A DNA stretch of 59,102 nucleotides from Nocardioides sp. Lineage in GTDB: Bacteria > Actinomycetota > Actinomycetes > Propionibacteriales > Nocardioidaceae. The notes under the pieces were generated by a model. That model was not told where the DNA came from. It ran no database searches and saw only the letters and a program-made list of their open reading frames with translations. Shown here piece by piece: positions 36,369 through 45,504 of this stretch. The translations under genes and the position numbers were made by a program. Every line of letters begins with the position of its first letter. Position 1 is the stretch's first letter. The stretch is taken from assembly GCF_030150155.1 (NCBI RefSeq), contig NZ_JASLGR010000011.1, positions 1-59,102 on the forward strand, read 5' to 3'.

Positions 36369-36986
36369 TCAGCGCAGGTGGTCGGCCAGCCAGTCGGGGA
36401 ACTCCACGAGCGAGTCGAGCACCACGTCGGTGCCGGCATCGAGCAGCTCGGCGCGGGTGCAGCCGCCGGTCAGGACGCTGACGCTGGTGGCCTGGGCGGC
36501 CAGTGCTCCCTCCACGTCGTGGACGTGGTCACCGACGTAGACGCTGGCCCCCTGGGCCCGCAGCACGTCGGCCTTGCCCGCACCCCAGACCCAGCCCTGG
36601 AGGTGGTCGATGTCGAAGCCGAGGTGGTCGACGTGAAGCTGGGCGTTGGGCTGGTACTTGCCGGTCGCGATGATCACCCGGCCGCCGCGGTCCCGTACCG
36701 CCGCCATCGCGTCGTAGGCGCCGGGCAGTGCCGGCACGCTGGTGATCGCGTGGGTCGGGTAGAGCGCCCGGAACCGGTCGGTGACGCGGTCCATGTCGGC
36801 GGCCTCGACGTACGGCGCCAGCATCAGGTCGATCGGAGGACCGAGCCGCTTGACCAGCTCCTCGGCCGGCAGGTCGACGCCGATCTCGGTGCCGAGGGCA
36901 CGGAGCACGTCGGCGAAGCCGGGTGCGGTGTCGATCAGCGTCATGTCGAGATCGAATCCCACCACCAGCCGATCCATGTTGCTCAC
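36369..36986 (-). CDS. HAD-superfamily hydrolase
   Basis: A 205-residue phosphatase-like protein. Motif I is FDLDMTLID, motif II contains IIATGKY, motif III includes the Lys in GAGKADVL, and motif IV is VGDHVHD. The cap is small and helical, as in phosphoglycolate phosphatase relatives. I chose GTG 36986 because AGGA lies 8 nt upstream; ATG 36977 is the alternative. Substrate unknown. Divergent from lepB. Confidence 0.85.
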   Translation of the reverse strand: MSNMDRLVVGFDLDMTLIDTAPGFADVLRALGTEIGVDLPAEELVKRLGPPIDLMLAPYVEAADMDRVTDRFRALYPTHAITSVPALPGAYDAMAAVRDRGGRVIIATGKYQPNAQLHVDHLGFDIDHLQGWVWGAGKADVLRAQGASVYVGDHVHDVEGALAAQATSVSVLTGGCTRAELLDAGTDVVLDSLVEFPDWLADHLR

Positions 36987-37066
36987 AGCGTCGATCCTAC
37001 GGCGGCGCGCCACACGGTTCGTCCAACCATCCCCCGTCCTCACCAGGGTGCCGATAGGGTCCGCAC

Positions 37067-37783
37067 GTGGCCACATCAGACAGCTCCCCGTGGAAAGTCA
37101 TCCGCGAGACGGTGATCCTGCTCGTCGTCGCCCTGGTGCTGGCGATCGGGGTCAAGACCTTCTTCGTGCAGGCCTTCTACATCCCGTCGGGCTCGATGGA
37201 GCCCGGGCTCCAGATCAACGACCGGATCCTGGTCGAGAAGCCGTCGTACTGGTTCGGTCATCCGCAGCGCGGTGACATCGTGGTCTTCAACGACCCCGGC
37301 GACTGGCTGACCGCCTCCGACGACAGCTCCAAGGGGTTCCTCTCCTCGGCGCTGGAGAAGATCGGCCTGTACCCCAGCGGCGGGCACCTGGTGAAGCGCG
37401 TGATCGGCGTCGGTGGCGACACCATCGTCTGCTGCGACAAGCAGGGCCGGATCTCGGTCAACGGCACGCCCTTGGACGAGGACAGCTTCATCGCCCCACA
37501 ACAGTCGTGCGACGGACCGATGGCCGGGTGTCAGACCGGCTGGAAGGCGGTCGTCCCGAAGGACAAGCTCTTCGTGATGGGCGACAACCGGTCCAACTCC
37601 GCCGACAGCTCCGCGCATCTGTGCGGTGCGACCTCACCGACGACCTGCGATCCGAACGACGCGTACGTCGACGAGAAGCTGGTCGTGGGCCGTGTGATCA
37701 GCCTGGTCTGGCCGCTGAAACGGTTCAAGATCGAGCATCGGCCCGACATCTTCGCCGACATCGCGAAGCCGACCAGCAACTAG
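37067..37783 (+). CDS. lepB: Signal peptidase I
   Basis: A 238-residue membrane serine protease that cleaves signal peptides. One N-terminal membrane segment (about 13-33) is followed by box B YIPSGSMEPG with catalytic Ser43 and box D LVKRVIGVGGD with catalytic Lys110, then FVMGDNRSNS. A pair of Cys (VICC-like IVCCDK) lies after box D. GTG start. A terminator follows. Confidence 0.95.
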   Translation: MATSDSSPWKVIRETVILLVVALVLAIGVKTFFVQAFYIPSGSMEPGLQINDRILVEKPSYWFGHPQRGDIVVFNDPGDWLTASDDSSKGFLSSALEKIGLYPSGGHLVKRVIGVGGDTIVCCDKQGRISVNGTPLDEDSFIAPQQSCDGPMAGCQTGWKAVVPKDKLFVMGDNRSNSADSSAHLCGATSPTTCDPNDAYVDEKLVVGRVISLVWPLKRFKIEHRPDIFADIAKPTSN

Positions 37784-37807
37784 GCGGCTTCACGCCCGCC
37801 GCCATGA

Positions 37808-37845
37808 CGAACGGCCGCTCCCCCGGTGAGGGGAGCGGCCGTTCG
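37808..37845. terminator. Bidirectional terminator
   Basis: Perfect 16-bp arms (37808-37823 and 37830-37845) with a six-base loop, between the convergent lepB and FHA genes. Confidence 0.88.
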
Positions 37846-37864
37846 GCGTCTGCGGTGGTGCGAG

Positions 37865-39316
37865 TCAGCGGACCCGGATGGTGAGGCCGTCGCCCAGGTC
37901 GATCAGGGCGCCACTGGCGAGCACGACCGGCACGCCGGCACGCAGCTCCTCGGGACGCTGGCCGGGCTGGACCACGAGGGTGCCGTTGGTGGAGCCGAGG
38001 TCGGTGACCACGGCCTTGCCGGCGTCCTCCCCGGTGCCGGGGCGGACCTCGGCGTGGGTGGAGGAGATCTCCGAGTGCGGGCTCGGCACGGTGACCACGA
38101 AGGGCTGATCGTCGGCCGGGAAGCGTCCGGCGTCGGGGTTGCGCCCGATCACGATCAGCCCGGCGACGTCGATCTCGGCGCCGTGGGAGAACGTCAGGTG
38201 GGCCGGCTGGGCCTTCGGCGGCGCCGGCGGGGCCGCGGGGGCCGCCGCCTCGGGGCGCTCGGGGCGCTCCGGGGTCCACGACGGCGGCGGCGACGTCGGG
38301 CCGGCCAGCGGGGCGTCGATCGCCGCCTGCTCGTCGGTGACGGCATCGTCGTCGTCCGGGGCGTCGGCACCGAACGCGTCGTCGACCTGGTCGAGACCGG
38401 CACCGGCGGCGGGCGCCTCGGTCACGGCAGGGGCCTCGGCGGCCGGGTCGTAGGCGGCGAAGATGTCGGTCGGGAGGTCGTCCTGGTCGAGGTCGACGGC
38501 CGGCGGCTCGGTGGGCGCAGCGGCGTACGACGGCTCCTGGACGGGCGCGACCGGCTCGGCGACCTCCTCGGGAACGGCGGTCCCGAACGGAGCCTCGGGC
38601 TCCTCCGGTCCAACAGCGTCCTCGTCGGCAGGGTCAGCAGTGTCAGTGGCGTCGGCGGCGTCGGCCACGTCGTCGTGGCCGTGCAGCGGGCCGTCTAGGA
38701 AGTCCGGAACGGCAGGGGCCACCGGCGGGACGGCGACGACGGGCGGGACCGGCACCGGGATCGGGGCGGCGGGCACCGGCGGGGCCAGCGGCGCGGGCGG
38801 CACCGGCGGGGCGGAGACGACCGGCGCCACCGGGGCGATCGGGGCGACGGGAGCCAACTGCACGACCGGCGCGAGCGGCGCGGCGGTGGCCGGGGTCTCC
38901 AGGGAGCCCAGCCGGACCAGACCGTCGGTGACAGCGAGCTGCGGGCCGTCGGCCTCCTCCCCCGGCAGGCTGATCGCGAAGTCGCGGGCCTCCACGGTGC
39001 GCTCGGCCCACATCGCGCCGGGGTCGGCGGCGACCCGGAGCTGACCCTGGTCGGTCTCGAAGGTGGCGGCGGCCTCGCCGCGCACCAGCACCCGTACGGA
39101 GCCGGCGGCGCCGGCCAGCAGGACGAAGCCAGGCAGGGCGGACAGGCCGCCGGCTACGAGGGCGTCGAGGACGGTGTCGAAACCGGCGCCGTCGTCGATC
39201 AGTGCCCAGAGCGCACCGGCGCGGGCCTTCTCGGTTCCGGGCAGCAGCACCGTGGCGTTCTCGCCGACGATTCCCAGCCAGGATCCAGGCCGATAGGTGA
39301 GAGTCCGATCAGTCAC
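37865..39316 (-). CDS. FHA-domain protein with Pro/Ala-rich linker
   Basis: A 483-residue protein. Residues 1-145 form a folded domain of unknown function. Residues about 150-385 are low complexity, first Pro/Ala/Val repeats, then Asp/Glu/Ala-rich. The last 95 residues are a forkhead-associated domain with GRNPDAGRF, SSTHAEV and LGSTNGT, which should bind phosphothreonine peptides. GTG start. It is divergent from the helicase-associated gene by 41 bp, so they share a promoter region. A kinase partner is not in the window. Confidence 0.85.
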   Translation of the reverse strand: MTDRTLTYRPGSWLGIVGENATVLLPGTEKARAGALWALIDDGAGFDTVLDALVAGGLSALPGFVLLAGAAGSVRVLVRGEAAATFETDQGQLRVAADPGAMWAERTVEARDFAISLPGEEADGPQLAVTDGLVRLGSLETPATAAPLAPVVQLAPVAPIAPVAPVVSAPPVPPAPLAPPVPAAPIPVPVPPVVAVPPVAPAVPDFLDGPLHGHDDVADAADATDTADPADEDAVGPEEPEAPFGTAVPEEVAEPVAPVQEPSYAAAPTEPPAVDLDQDDLPTDIFAAYDPAAEAPAVTEAPAAGAGLDQVDDAFGADAPDDDDAVTDEQAAIDAPLAGPTSPPPSWTPERPERPEAAAPAAPPAPPKAQPAHLTFSHGAEIDVAGLIVIGRNPDAGRFPADDQPFVVTVPSPHSEISSTHAEVRPGTGEDAGKAVVTDLGSTNGTLVVQPGQRPEELRAGVPVVLASGALIDLGDGLTIRVR

Positions 39317-39357
39317 CAGGCCATCCCATCACATCCGGGGTCGCTACCGTTGGACGG

Positions 39358-41337
39358 ATGAGCAGCCGATCGCCCTCGCCGCACGGGTTCCGCTCGCTCG
39401 CCGACCAGTTCAGGACCTGGGACGACGAGCACCTGGGCCGGCTGCTGCATGCCCGCAGCGACCTGTGCTCCCCCGCCCCGCAGGACTCCGCTCACCTCGC
39501 CTCCCGGGCCTCGACGCGCTCCAGCGCCGGCCGGGCACTGGACGGGCTGACCCACTTCGAGCTGGCCCTGGTCGGCGCCGTGATGACCGCCCAGCCGGTC
39601 GAGCCCGGCTCCCTGGAGGCCCGGGGCGAGGCGGTCGCGACGGCGCTGGCGACCCTGGCCGAGCGCGCCCTGATCTGGCACTCCAGCGGTGGCCTGCGGG
39701 TGGTCTCGGGCGTCTCGGAGGTGCTCACCCCCGGCACCTTCCCGACCTCGACGTCGCCCGAGCCGCCCGCGCTGCCGCACACCGAGCGCGGCGCCGACCT
39801 GGTGGACCGTGCCGCGGCCGGTGCCGCCTTCGAGGCCGTACGCCGTGCCGAGCTGCTCCTGGACACCTGGAGCACCCACCCGGCCCCCGGCCTGCGTGGC
39901 GGCGGGCTCGGTGTCCGCGAGCTGCGCTCGCTGGCGGCCCGGCTCCAGGTCGAGGAGTCCGAGGCCGCCCTGGTCGCCGAGATCGTGGTGACCGCCGGCC
40001 TGGCCACCTCGGCCGCCGACGCCGAGGGCAACCCGACCTGGATGCCGACCGACGCCTACGACCGCTGGCTGGACGCCTCGATCGCCGAGCGCTGGATCGC
40101 CCTGGCGCGGGCCTGGTGGACCACCGACCGGGCGCCGGGGCTGGTCGGGAGCCGCGACGCGGGCGGGAAGCCGGTCAACGCGCTCGTCCCCGACCTGGTC
40201 TCCCGGGACCTGACCGAGACCCGTCAGATGGCGATCGAGGCGCTGGCCGGACTGGCGCCGGGCTCGGTGCTGGCCGCCACCACCGGGCCGCCGGCCCTGG
40301 TCGCCCACCTGGCCTGGATCCGCCCGCGACGTTCCCGGGAGCGGACGCAGCAGGTGATCTGGACCCTGGCCGAGGCAGGGTTCCTCGGCCTCACCGGACT
40401 CGACGGCGTCACGTCGTACGGCAGGAGTCTGTTGGCCGGCGACCACGACGCGGCGACCGAGCGGCTGGCGGCGCTGCTGCCCGCCCCGGTCGACCACGTG
40501 CTACTCCAGGCCGACCTGACCGCGGTCGCGCCGGGGCCGCTGGAGCCCGCTCTCGCACGCCAGCTCGCCCTGGTCGGGGCGGTCGAGTCACGGGGCGGCG
40601 CGACCGTCTACCGGTTCTCGGGCTCCTCCATCCGGGCCGCGCTCGACGCCGGCTGGAGCGCGGCGGAGATCCACGCGTTCCTGGCCGGTGTCTCCCGTAC
40701 GCCGGTCCCGCAGCCGCTCAGCTACCTGGTCGACGACACTGCGCGGACGTACGGCTCGATCCGGGTCGGTCATGCCGAGGCGTTCCTCCGCTCCGACGAC
40801 GAGCAGGCGCTGGTGGCGCTCACCCACCATCCGATGGCCGAGAGCCTGGGGCTGCGCCAGATCGCTCCGACGGTGCTGATCTCGACGGTCCCGCTCGACG
40901 TGCTGCTCCCCCGGCTGCGCGAGGCCGGTGCCTCCCCGGTGGTCGAGGGCCTCGACGGCACGATCCACGTCACTCGGCCCGACGTGCACCGGGCACGCAC
41001 CCCGCAGGCGCGGCGCAAGGGCGCGGTGGCCCAGGTCAAGGAGGCCGCCCGGGTGCCGGCGGTGATCGCCGCGATCCGGGCGGGCGACGAGGCGGCCTCG
41101 GCGCGGCCACGGCGCGAGGGGCCGCTCACCCCGGCCGACGCCCTGGGCGAGCTGCGCGACGCGATCGATGCCGGCGACTCGGTCGTGCTGACCTATGTGG
41201 ACAACCACGGTACCCTGACCGACCGGGTCGTCGTGCCGCAGCGGGTGACCGAGGGGAAGCTGGTCGCCTACGACCAGCGCACCGACGAGGACCGGTCGTT
41301 CGCGGTGCACCGGATCCGCGACGTCCGGCGGGTCTGA
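39358..41337 (+). CDS. Helicase-associated (XPB/Ssl2-like) protein with WYL-like tail
   Basis: A 659-residue protein that resembles the actinobacterial family annotated as helicase-associated or XPB/Ssl2-like. No Walker A or DEAD motif is visible, so it is not itself a helicase. The last 55 residues (VVLTYVDNHGTLTDRVVVP, then FAVHRIRDVRRV) resemble a WYL fold, a ligand- or nucleic-acid-sensing module. It lies close to the XPB gene on the same strand, as in mycobacteria (Rv0862c/Rv0861c, from memory), suggesting a joint role in DNA repair. Confidence 0.78.
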   Translation: MSSRSPSPHGFRSLADQFRTWDDEHLGRLLHARSDLCSPAPQDSAHLASRASTRSSAGRALDGLTHFELALVGAVMTAQPVEPGSLEARGEAVATALATLAERALIWHSSGGLRVVSGVSEVLTPGTFPTSTSPEPPALPHTERGADLVDRAAAGAAFEAVRRAELLLDTWSTHPAPGLRGGGLGVRELRSLAARLQVEESEAALVAEIVVTAGLATSAADAEGNPTWMPTDAYDRWLDASIAERWIALARAWWTTDRAPGLVGSRDAGGKPVNALVPDLVSRDLTETRQMAIEALAGLAPGSVLAATTGPPALVAHLAWIRPRRSRERTQQVIWTLAEAGFLGLTGLDGVTSYGRSLLAGDHDAATERLAALLPAPVDHVLLQADLTAVAPGPLEPALARQLALVGAVESRGGATVYRFSGSSIRAALDAGWSAAEIHAFLAGVSRTPVPQPLSYLVDDTARTYGSIRVGHAEAFLRSDDEQALVALTHHPMAESLGLRQIAPTVLISTVPLDVLLPRLREAGASPVVEGLDGTIHVTRPDVHRARTPQARRKGAVAQVKEAARVPAVIAAIRAGDEAASARPRREGPLTPADALGELRDAIDAGDSVVLTYVDNHGTLTDRVVVPQRVTEGKLVAYDQRTDEDRSFAVHRIRDVRRV

Positions 41338-41352
41338 GTCGGACGAGGCTGG

Positions 41353-41796
41353 TCAGTCCCGGCCGGGCTCGGCGGCGATCAGGTGCAGCCGGTCGCCGCG
41401 GTACTCGTACTGGTTCATCGCGTCCAGGCGCGGCGAGTAGGCGTGCAGCGAGAGCGCCGGGGTGTCGGCGGCATTGCGCACCCGATGGACGTGCCCGGCG
41501 GCATAGGCCCGGGCGTCGCCGACCTCGAAGTCGGTCAGCTGGAGCCCGCCGTCGACGTCGTACTCGACCAGGGAGCCCTCCAGCACGGTGTAGGCCCCGG
41601 TCGCGGTGCCGTGGTCGTGGTAGCCGGTCTCGGCGCCTGGTGCCCAGGCGATCAGCCAGACCTCGAGGTCGTCGGCGCGCTGGAGCAGCAGGAAGGTGCG
41701 CCCCTGCGCGGGGGCGTCGAGGAGGTGCCGCAGGGCGGGATCGCGGGCGTAGTCGCGGACGGCTTCGAGGAGCGGGAGGACGGTGAGGGTGGACAT
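41353..41796 (-). CDS. Cupin / cysteine dioxygenase-like protein
   Basis: A 147-residue cupin. Motif 1 is HDHGTATGAYTVLEGSL, with His-x-His and a Glu, and motif 2 is HVHRVRNAADTPALSLH. This matches the iron ligands of the cysteine dioxygenase type I family, so thiol oxidation to a sulfinate is the best guess; the exact substrate is unknown. It is the only minus-strand gene between the helicase-associated gene and the XPB gene and is divergent from the latter. Confidence 0.82.
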   Translation of the reverse strand: MSTLTVLPLLEAVRDYARDPALRHLLDAPAQGRTFLLLQRADDLEVWLIAWAPGAETGYHDHGTATGAYTVLEGSLVEYDVDGGLQLTDFEVGDARAYAAGHVHRVRNAADTPALSLHAYSPRLDAMNQYEYRGDRLHLIAAEPGRD

Positions 41797-41883
41797 GACG
41801 CAATACTACAGTGACTTGGTTGACTTTCTAGCCTTATGGTCGAGATCCGGATCACGCTGGCCCCGACTCGTAGACTTGCGGCC

Positions 41884-43566
41884 GTGGATGGACCGTTGAT
41901 CGTGCAGTCAGACAAGACCCTGCTGCTCGAGGTGGACCACCCCGGAGCCCGCGAGGCCCGCAAGGCGATCGCCCCGTTCGCCGAGCTGGAGCGCTCGCCC
42001 GAGCACATCCACACCTACCGGCTCACCCCGCTGGGACTGTGGAACGCCCGCGCCGCCGGCCACGACGCCGAGCAGGTGATCGACGCGCTGCTGGCGCACT
42101 CACGCTACGCGGTGCCGCACTCGCTGCTGGTCGACATCGCCGAGACGATGGCGCGCTACGGCAGGCTGCGCCTGGAGAAGCACCCGGTGCACGGCCTGGT
42201 GCTGGCCTCCTCGGACCGCGCGGTCCTCGAGGAGGTGGTGCGCTCGAAGAAGATCGCCGGGATGATCGGCGCCCGCGTCGACGACGACGTCCTGGAGGCC
42301 GAGGGCGCCGTCATCGTGCACGGCTCCGAGCGCGGCAACCTCAAGCAGGCGCTGCTCAAGCTCGGCTGGCCGGCCGAGGACTATGCCGGGTACGTCGACG
42401 GCGAGGCGCACCCGATCGCGCTGCGGCCCGACGGCTGGGAGCTGCGGCCCTACCAGGCCGAGGCGGCGGAGTCGTTCTGGCACGGCGGCTCCGGGGTCGT
42501 CGTACTGCCCTGCGGTGCCGGCAAGACGATCGTGGGTGCCGCCGCGATGGCGCACGCGCAGGCCACCACCCTGATCCTGGTGACCAACACCGTCTCGGCG
42601 CGGCAGTGGAAGGACGAGCTGGTCCGGCGCACCTCCCTGACCGAGGACGAGATCGGCGAGTACTCGGGCACCACCAAGGAGATCCGCCCCGTCACGATCG
42701 CGACCTATCAGGTCCTCACCCTCAAGCGGAAGGGCGTCTTCCCGCACCTGGAGCTGCTCGACGCCCGCGACTGGGGCCTGATCGTGTACGACGAGGTCCA
42801 CCTGCTGCCCGCGCCGATCTTCAGGATGACCGCCGACCTGCAGGCCCGCCGCCGGATCGGCCTGACCGCCACCCTGGTGCGCGAGGACGGCCGCGAGGGC
42901 GACGTCTTCTCCTTGATCGGCCCGAAGCGGTACGACGCCCCCTGGAAGGACATCGAGGCGCAAGGCTGGATCGCGCCCGCCGACTGCGTCGAGGTCCGCG
43001 TCACGCTGCCCTCGGCGGAGCGGATGGTCTATGCCGTGGCGGAGCCCGAGGAGCGGTATCGCCTCGCCTCCTGCACGCATCACAAGATCGACGTCGTCAG
43101 GACCCTGCTCGCCCAGCACGTCGGCCAACCGACCTTGGTGATCGGCCAGTACCTCGACCAGCTGCACGAGCTGGCCGACTCCCTGGACGCCCCCGTGATC
43201 TCCGGCGAGACCCCGGTCAAGGAGCGCCAGCGCCTCTTCGACGCCTTCCGCTCGGGTGAGATCTCGCTCCTGGTGGTCTCCAAGGTCGCGAACTTCTCCA
43301 TCGACCTCCCCTCGGCCGAGGTGGCGATCCAGGTCTCAGGCTCGTACGGCTCGCGGCAGGAGGAGGCCCAGCGCCTGGGCCGCCTGCTGCGCCCCGGCCC
43401 TCCCCTGCCTGATGGCTCGCGGAAAGTCGCGCACTTCTACACCGTGGTCTCCCGCGACACCGTCGACGCCGACTTCGCCCAGAACCGGCAGCGGTTCCTG
43501 GCCGAGCAGGGGTATGCGTACCGGATCGTCGACGCTGATGATCTGGACCGCTCCCGGGAGCACTAG
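41884..43566 (+). CDS. DNA repair helicase XPB (bacterial type)
   Basis: A 560-residue SF2 helicase. An N-terminal domain of about 185 residues precedes helicase domain 1 with Walker A LPCGAGKT (208-215) and YDEVHLLPA (DEVH at 303-306). The RED motif is visible in VREDGREGD. Domain 2 carries QVSGSYGSRQEEAQRLGR. GTG 41884 gives the start MDGPLIVQSDKTLLLEVDH conserved in relatives; an ATG at 41836 is possible. It unwinds DNA 3' to 5', probably in repair. Confidence 0.93.
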   Translation: MDGPLIVQSDKTLLLEVDHPGAREARKAIAPFAELERSPEHIHTYRLTPLGLWNARAAGHDAEQVIDALLAHSRYAVPHSLLVDIAETMARYGRLRLEKHPVHGLVLASSDRAVLEEVVRSKKIAGMIGARVDDDVLEAEGAVIVHGSERGNLKQALLKLGWPAEDYAGYVDGEAHPIALRPDGWELRPYQAEAAESFWHGGSGVVVLPCGAGKTIVGAAAMAHAQATTLILVTNTVSARQWKDELVRRTSLTEDEIGEYSGTTKEIRPVTIATYQVLTLKRKGVFPHLELLDARDWGLIVYDEVHLLPAPIFRMTADLQARRRIGLTATLVREDGREGDVFSLIGPKRYDAPWKDIEAQGWIAPADCVEVRVTLPSAERMVYAVAEPEERYRLASCTHHKIDVVRTLLAQHVGQPTLVIGQYLDQLHELADSLDAPVISGETPVKERQRLFDAFRSGEISLLVVSKVANFSIDLPSAEVAIQVSGSYGSRQEEAQRLGRLLRPGPPLPDGSRKVAHFYTVVSRDTVDADFAQNRQRFLAEQGYAYRIVDADDLDRSREH

Positions 43567-43633
43567 GAGGGCGTGCCCCCGGGGCTGACTTCCCCTGCCG
43601 TCCCGGCGGTGAGCTGTTCCGACGTACGGGCCA

Positions 43634-43667
43634 TAACTCGGAATATCTCGCGTGCTATTCCGAGTTA
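43634..43667. repeat. Perfect 12-bp inverted repeat after the XPB gene
   Basis: Arms TAACTCGGAATA (43634-43645) and its exact complement (43656-43667) flank a 10-base loop. It lies in the 171-bp spacer between the convergent XPB and fic genes. There is no U-run on either strand. The arms are AT-richer than the local DNA. It could be a terminator, a protein-binding site or a dispersed palindrome. The rest of the spacer shows nothing else. Confidence 0.6.
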
Positions 43668-43737
43668 GCAGGGCCGACCGAATCGAGGGCGATGACGTCG
43701 ACCCGAGCCGTGGACACGTCCCCTTCGCCCCATCGGC

Positions 43738-44819
43738 TCACTCGGCGCGCGTGAGCACGTCCAGGAACTCATGGTTGACGAAGAGGCGTTCCCGACCGAC
43801 CTTGAGGTCGCTCAGGAGCCCCACCCCAACCAGGGCGTGAAGCCAGGTCGACGCGGTCTGCCGTGACACGGCGCAGCGCTCGACGACAGCGCTGATCCGG
43901 CAGTAGGGCTGCTCGAAGAGGACGTCGAGGAACTGCCCGTCACGCCCGCCGGGTGTGGCTGCTCTGACCCGCTCCGCAATGTCGTCCTGGCACTCACGGA
44001 TCGCGTTGATCTTCCGCGTCGTCGACTCCGCCGACTCCCTCACGACCTCGAGCATGTACAGGACCCACGCGGTCCACGCGCCCTCGGCCGTCACGGCTCG
44101 CAGGAGACGGTAGTAGTCGTTCTTGCGAGCGATGATCGCCCGGGAGAGGTAGAGGATCGGCTCATCGAGCAGCCCGGCTTCGATGAGCATCACGATGTTG
44201 ATGACCCGGCCGGTACGACCATTGCCGTCATGGAACGGGTGGATCGCCTCGAACTGGTAGTGAGCGACCGCCATCCGCACCAACGGGTCCAGGTCGTCGT
44301 GCGCATGCAGGACCGTTCCCACTCCGAGAGCTTCTCCCGAATGACGTCTGCCCCTTCCGGCGGCGCGTAGATGATCTGCCCAGTCGCCGGGTTCGCGATC
44401 CGCGTGCCCGGCACCGCGCGAACCTCCACCTCCCGACCTTGCAGCTGCGAGCAGATCGCCGCGGCGGTCGAGGCGATGAGTGGACGCGTCCGAATGAAGT
44501 CGACCCCAGCGAAGAGTGCACTGCGGTAGCGAAGAGCCTCCTTCGTGGCGTGGTCACCGCTCCCCGACTCGACATGCTTGAACAGCTCGTCGGCCGTCGT
44601 GACGATGTTCTCGATCTCCGAGCTCGCTTGGGCCTCGAGCAGGGTGACGGCATGAATCAAGACATTCGGGTTCGGAAGCAGCCGTCCCGCCTGCGCCAGT
44701 GTGGCCAGGGCCGCCCGTGCCTCGACGGTCGCCTTGAGGACGACCTTCGGCTCAAGGTCGATCCCGGCCGGCGGCAGCGCCGGCAGGTCGTTGTAGGGAA
44801 CATCCGGCTGCCAGATCAC
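43738..44819 (-). pseudogene. Fic-family AMP transferase gene with a one-base frameshift
   Basis: The N-terminal frame (GTG 44819, GGAGG site upstream) encodes MIWQPDVPYN to WER, including SSEIEN at 66-71, which fits the Fic inhibitory motif S/T-x3-E-G/N. The catalytic motif HPFHDGNGRTGR (44206-44241) and a C-terminal winged-helix segment lie in another frame. Adding one base at 44311-44312 joins them as WER-x-LHAHDDLDP, normal for this family. So the gene is broken by a deletion, or the base call is wrong. The intact protein would have about 360 residues and would modify a target by AMPylation. If the downstream part were made alone it would lack the inhibitory helix. Confidence 0.85.
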
Positions 44820-44832
44820 GTGTCACCTCCTC

Positions 44833-44855
44833 TAACGCATCCGAGGGATACGTTA
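44833..44855 (-). promoter_or_regulatory. Palindromic operator candidate upstream of fic
   Basis: Arms TAACGCATCC (44833-44842) and GGATACGTTA (44846-44855) match at 9 of 10 positions around a 3-base centre, 13 bp from the fic start codon. Just upstream lies the AT-richest stretch nearby (44853-44880, with TAAATTTTAA-like sequence on the minus strand), a likely promoter. Autoregulation by the winged-helix tail of Fic itself is one possibility. Confidence 0.55.
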
Positions 44856-45008
44856 AAATTTATCGCGAAACTTAACATTTCAAGAACATGTCCCGTTCCT
44901 GCACCCATCATCGGCGACACGCCGAACACCTCGGCGTGTCCCCCGCACCAGCCGCACGAACGGCGGCGACAGCGGCGTACTGCCGCAGCGCGGCTAGGCT
45001 TGTGGACC

Positions 45009-45503
45009 ATGTCGGAGAGCTTTGACGAGGACTTCGCCCGCCGCCTGGGCCAGATCGCCGACAGCGTCGCCGGGCTCAGCGAGGACGAGGCCGTCCAGGT
45101 GCTCGACCTGCGGCTCAAGCGGGCCCAGCTGACCGGCGCCGCGCGGCATCGACTCAGCCTCGCCCAGGCCCGGGGGACGTTGGCGCGGGCGCTGGGTGCC
45201 GAGGCCGAGGCGGAGGTGCTGACCTCCCTGGAGCAGATGGTCACCACGATCGCCGAGACGGCGCCGGCCGACATGCCGCCGCTCGGGGCCGCAGCGCCGC
45301 TGATGGACGCCACCGCCGCCAGCTTCGACGTGGACCTCGCCACCGACGTGGCACGCCTGCTCGACCGGCACCGCGACAACGCGATCACGGTCCTGGGCCT
45401 GATCGCCCAGGCCACGACCAGCGGCAACACCGCACTGGTCAGCGCGCTCGACGCCCTGCTCGAGCACGACCTCGAAGCACTCAGCGAGCTCGAAGGGCGC
45501 TGA
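45009..45503 (+). CDS. Hypothetical helical protein
   Basis: A 164-residue acidic, mostly helical protein without membrane segments, cysteines or a motif I recognise. The ATG at 45009 starts MSESFDEDFARRLGQ; the frame is open far upstream, but coding quality begins here. Long Ala/Leu/Asp/Glu helices suggest a bundle. It is divergent from fic and ends 1 bp from the stop of the next, convergent gene. Confidence 0.6.
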   Translation: MSESFDEDFARRLGQIADSVAGLSEDEAVQVLDLRLKRAQLTGAARHRLSLAQARGTLARALGAEAEAEVLTSLEQMVTTIAETAPADMPPLGAAAPLMDATAASFDVDLATDVARLLDRHRDNAITVLGLIAQATTSGNTALVSALDALLEHDLEALSELEGR

Positions 45504-45504
45504 C

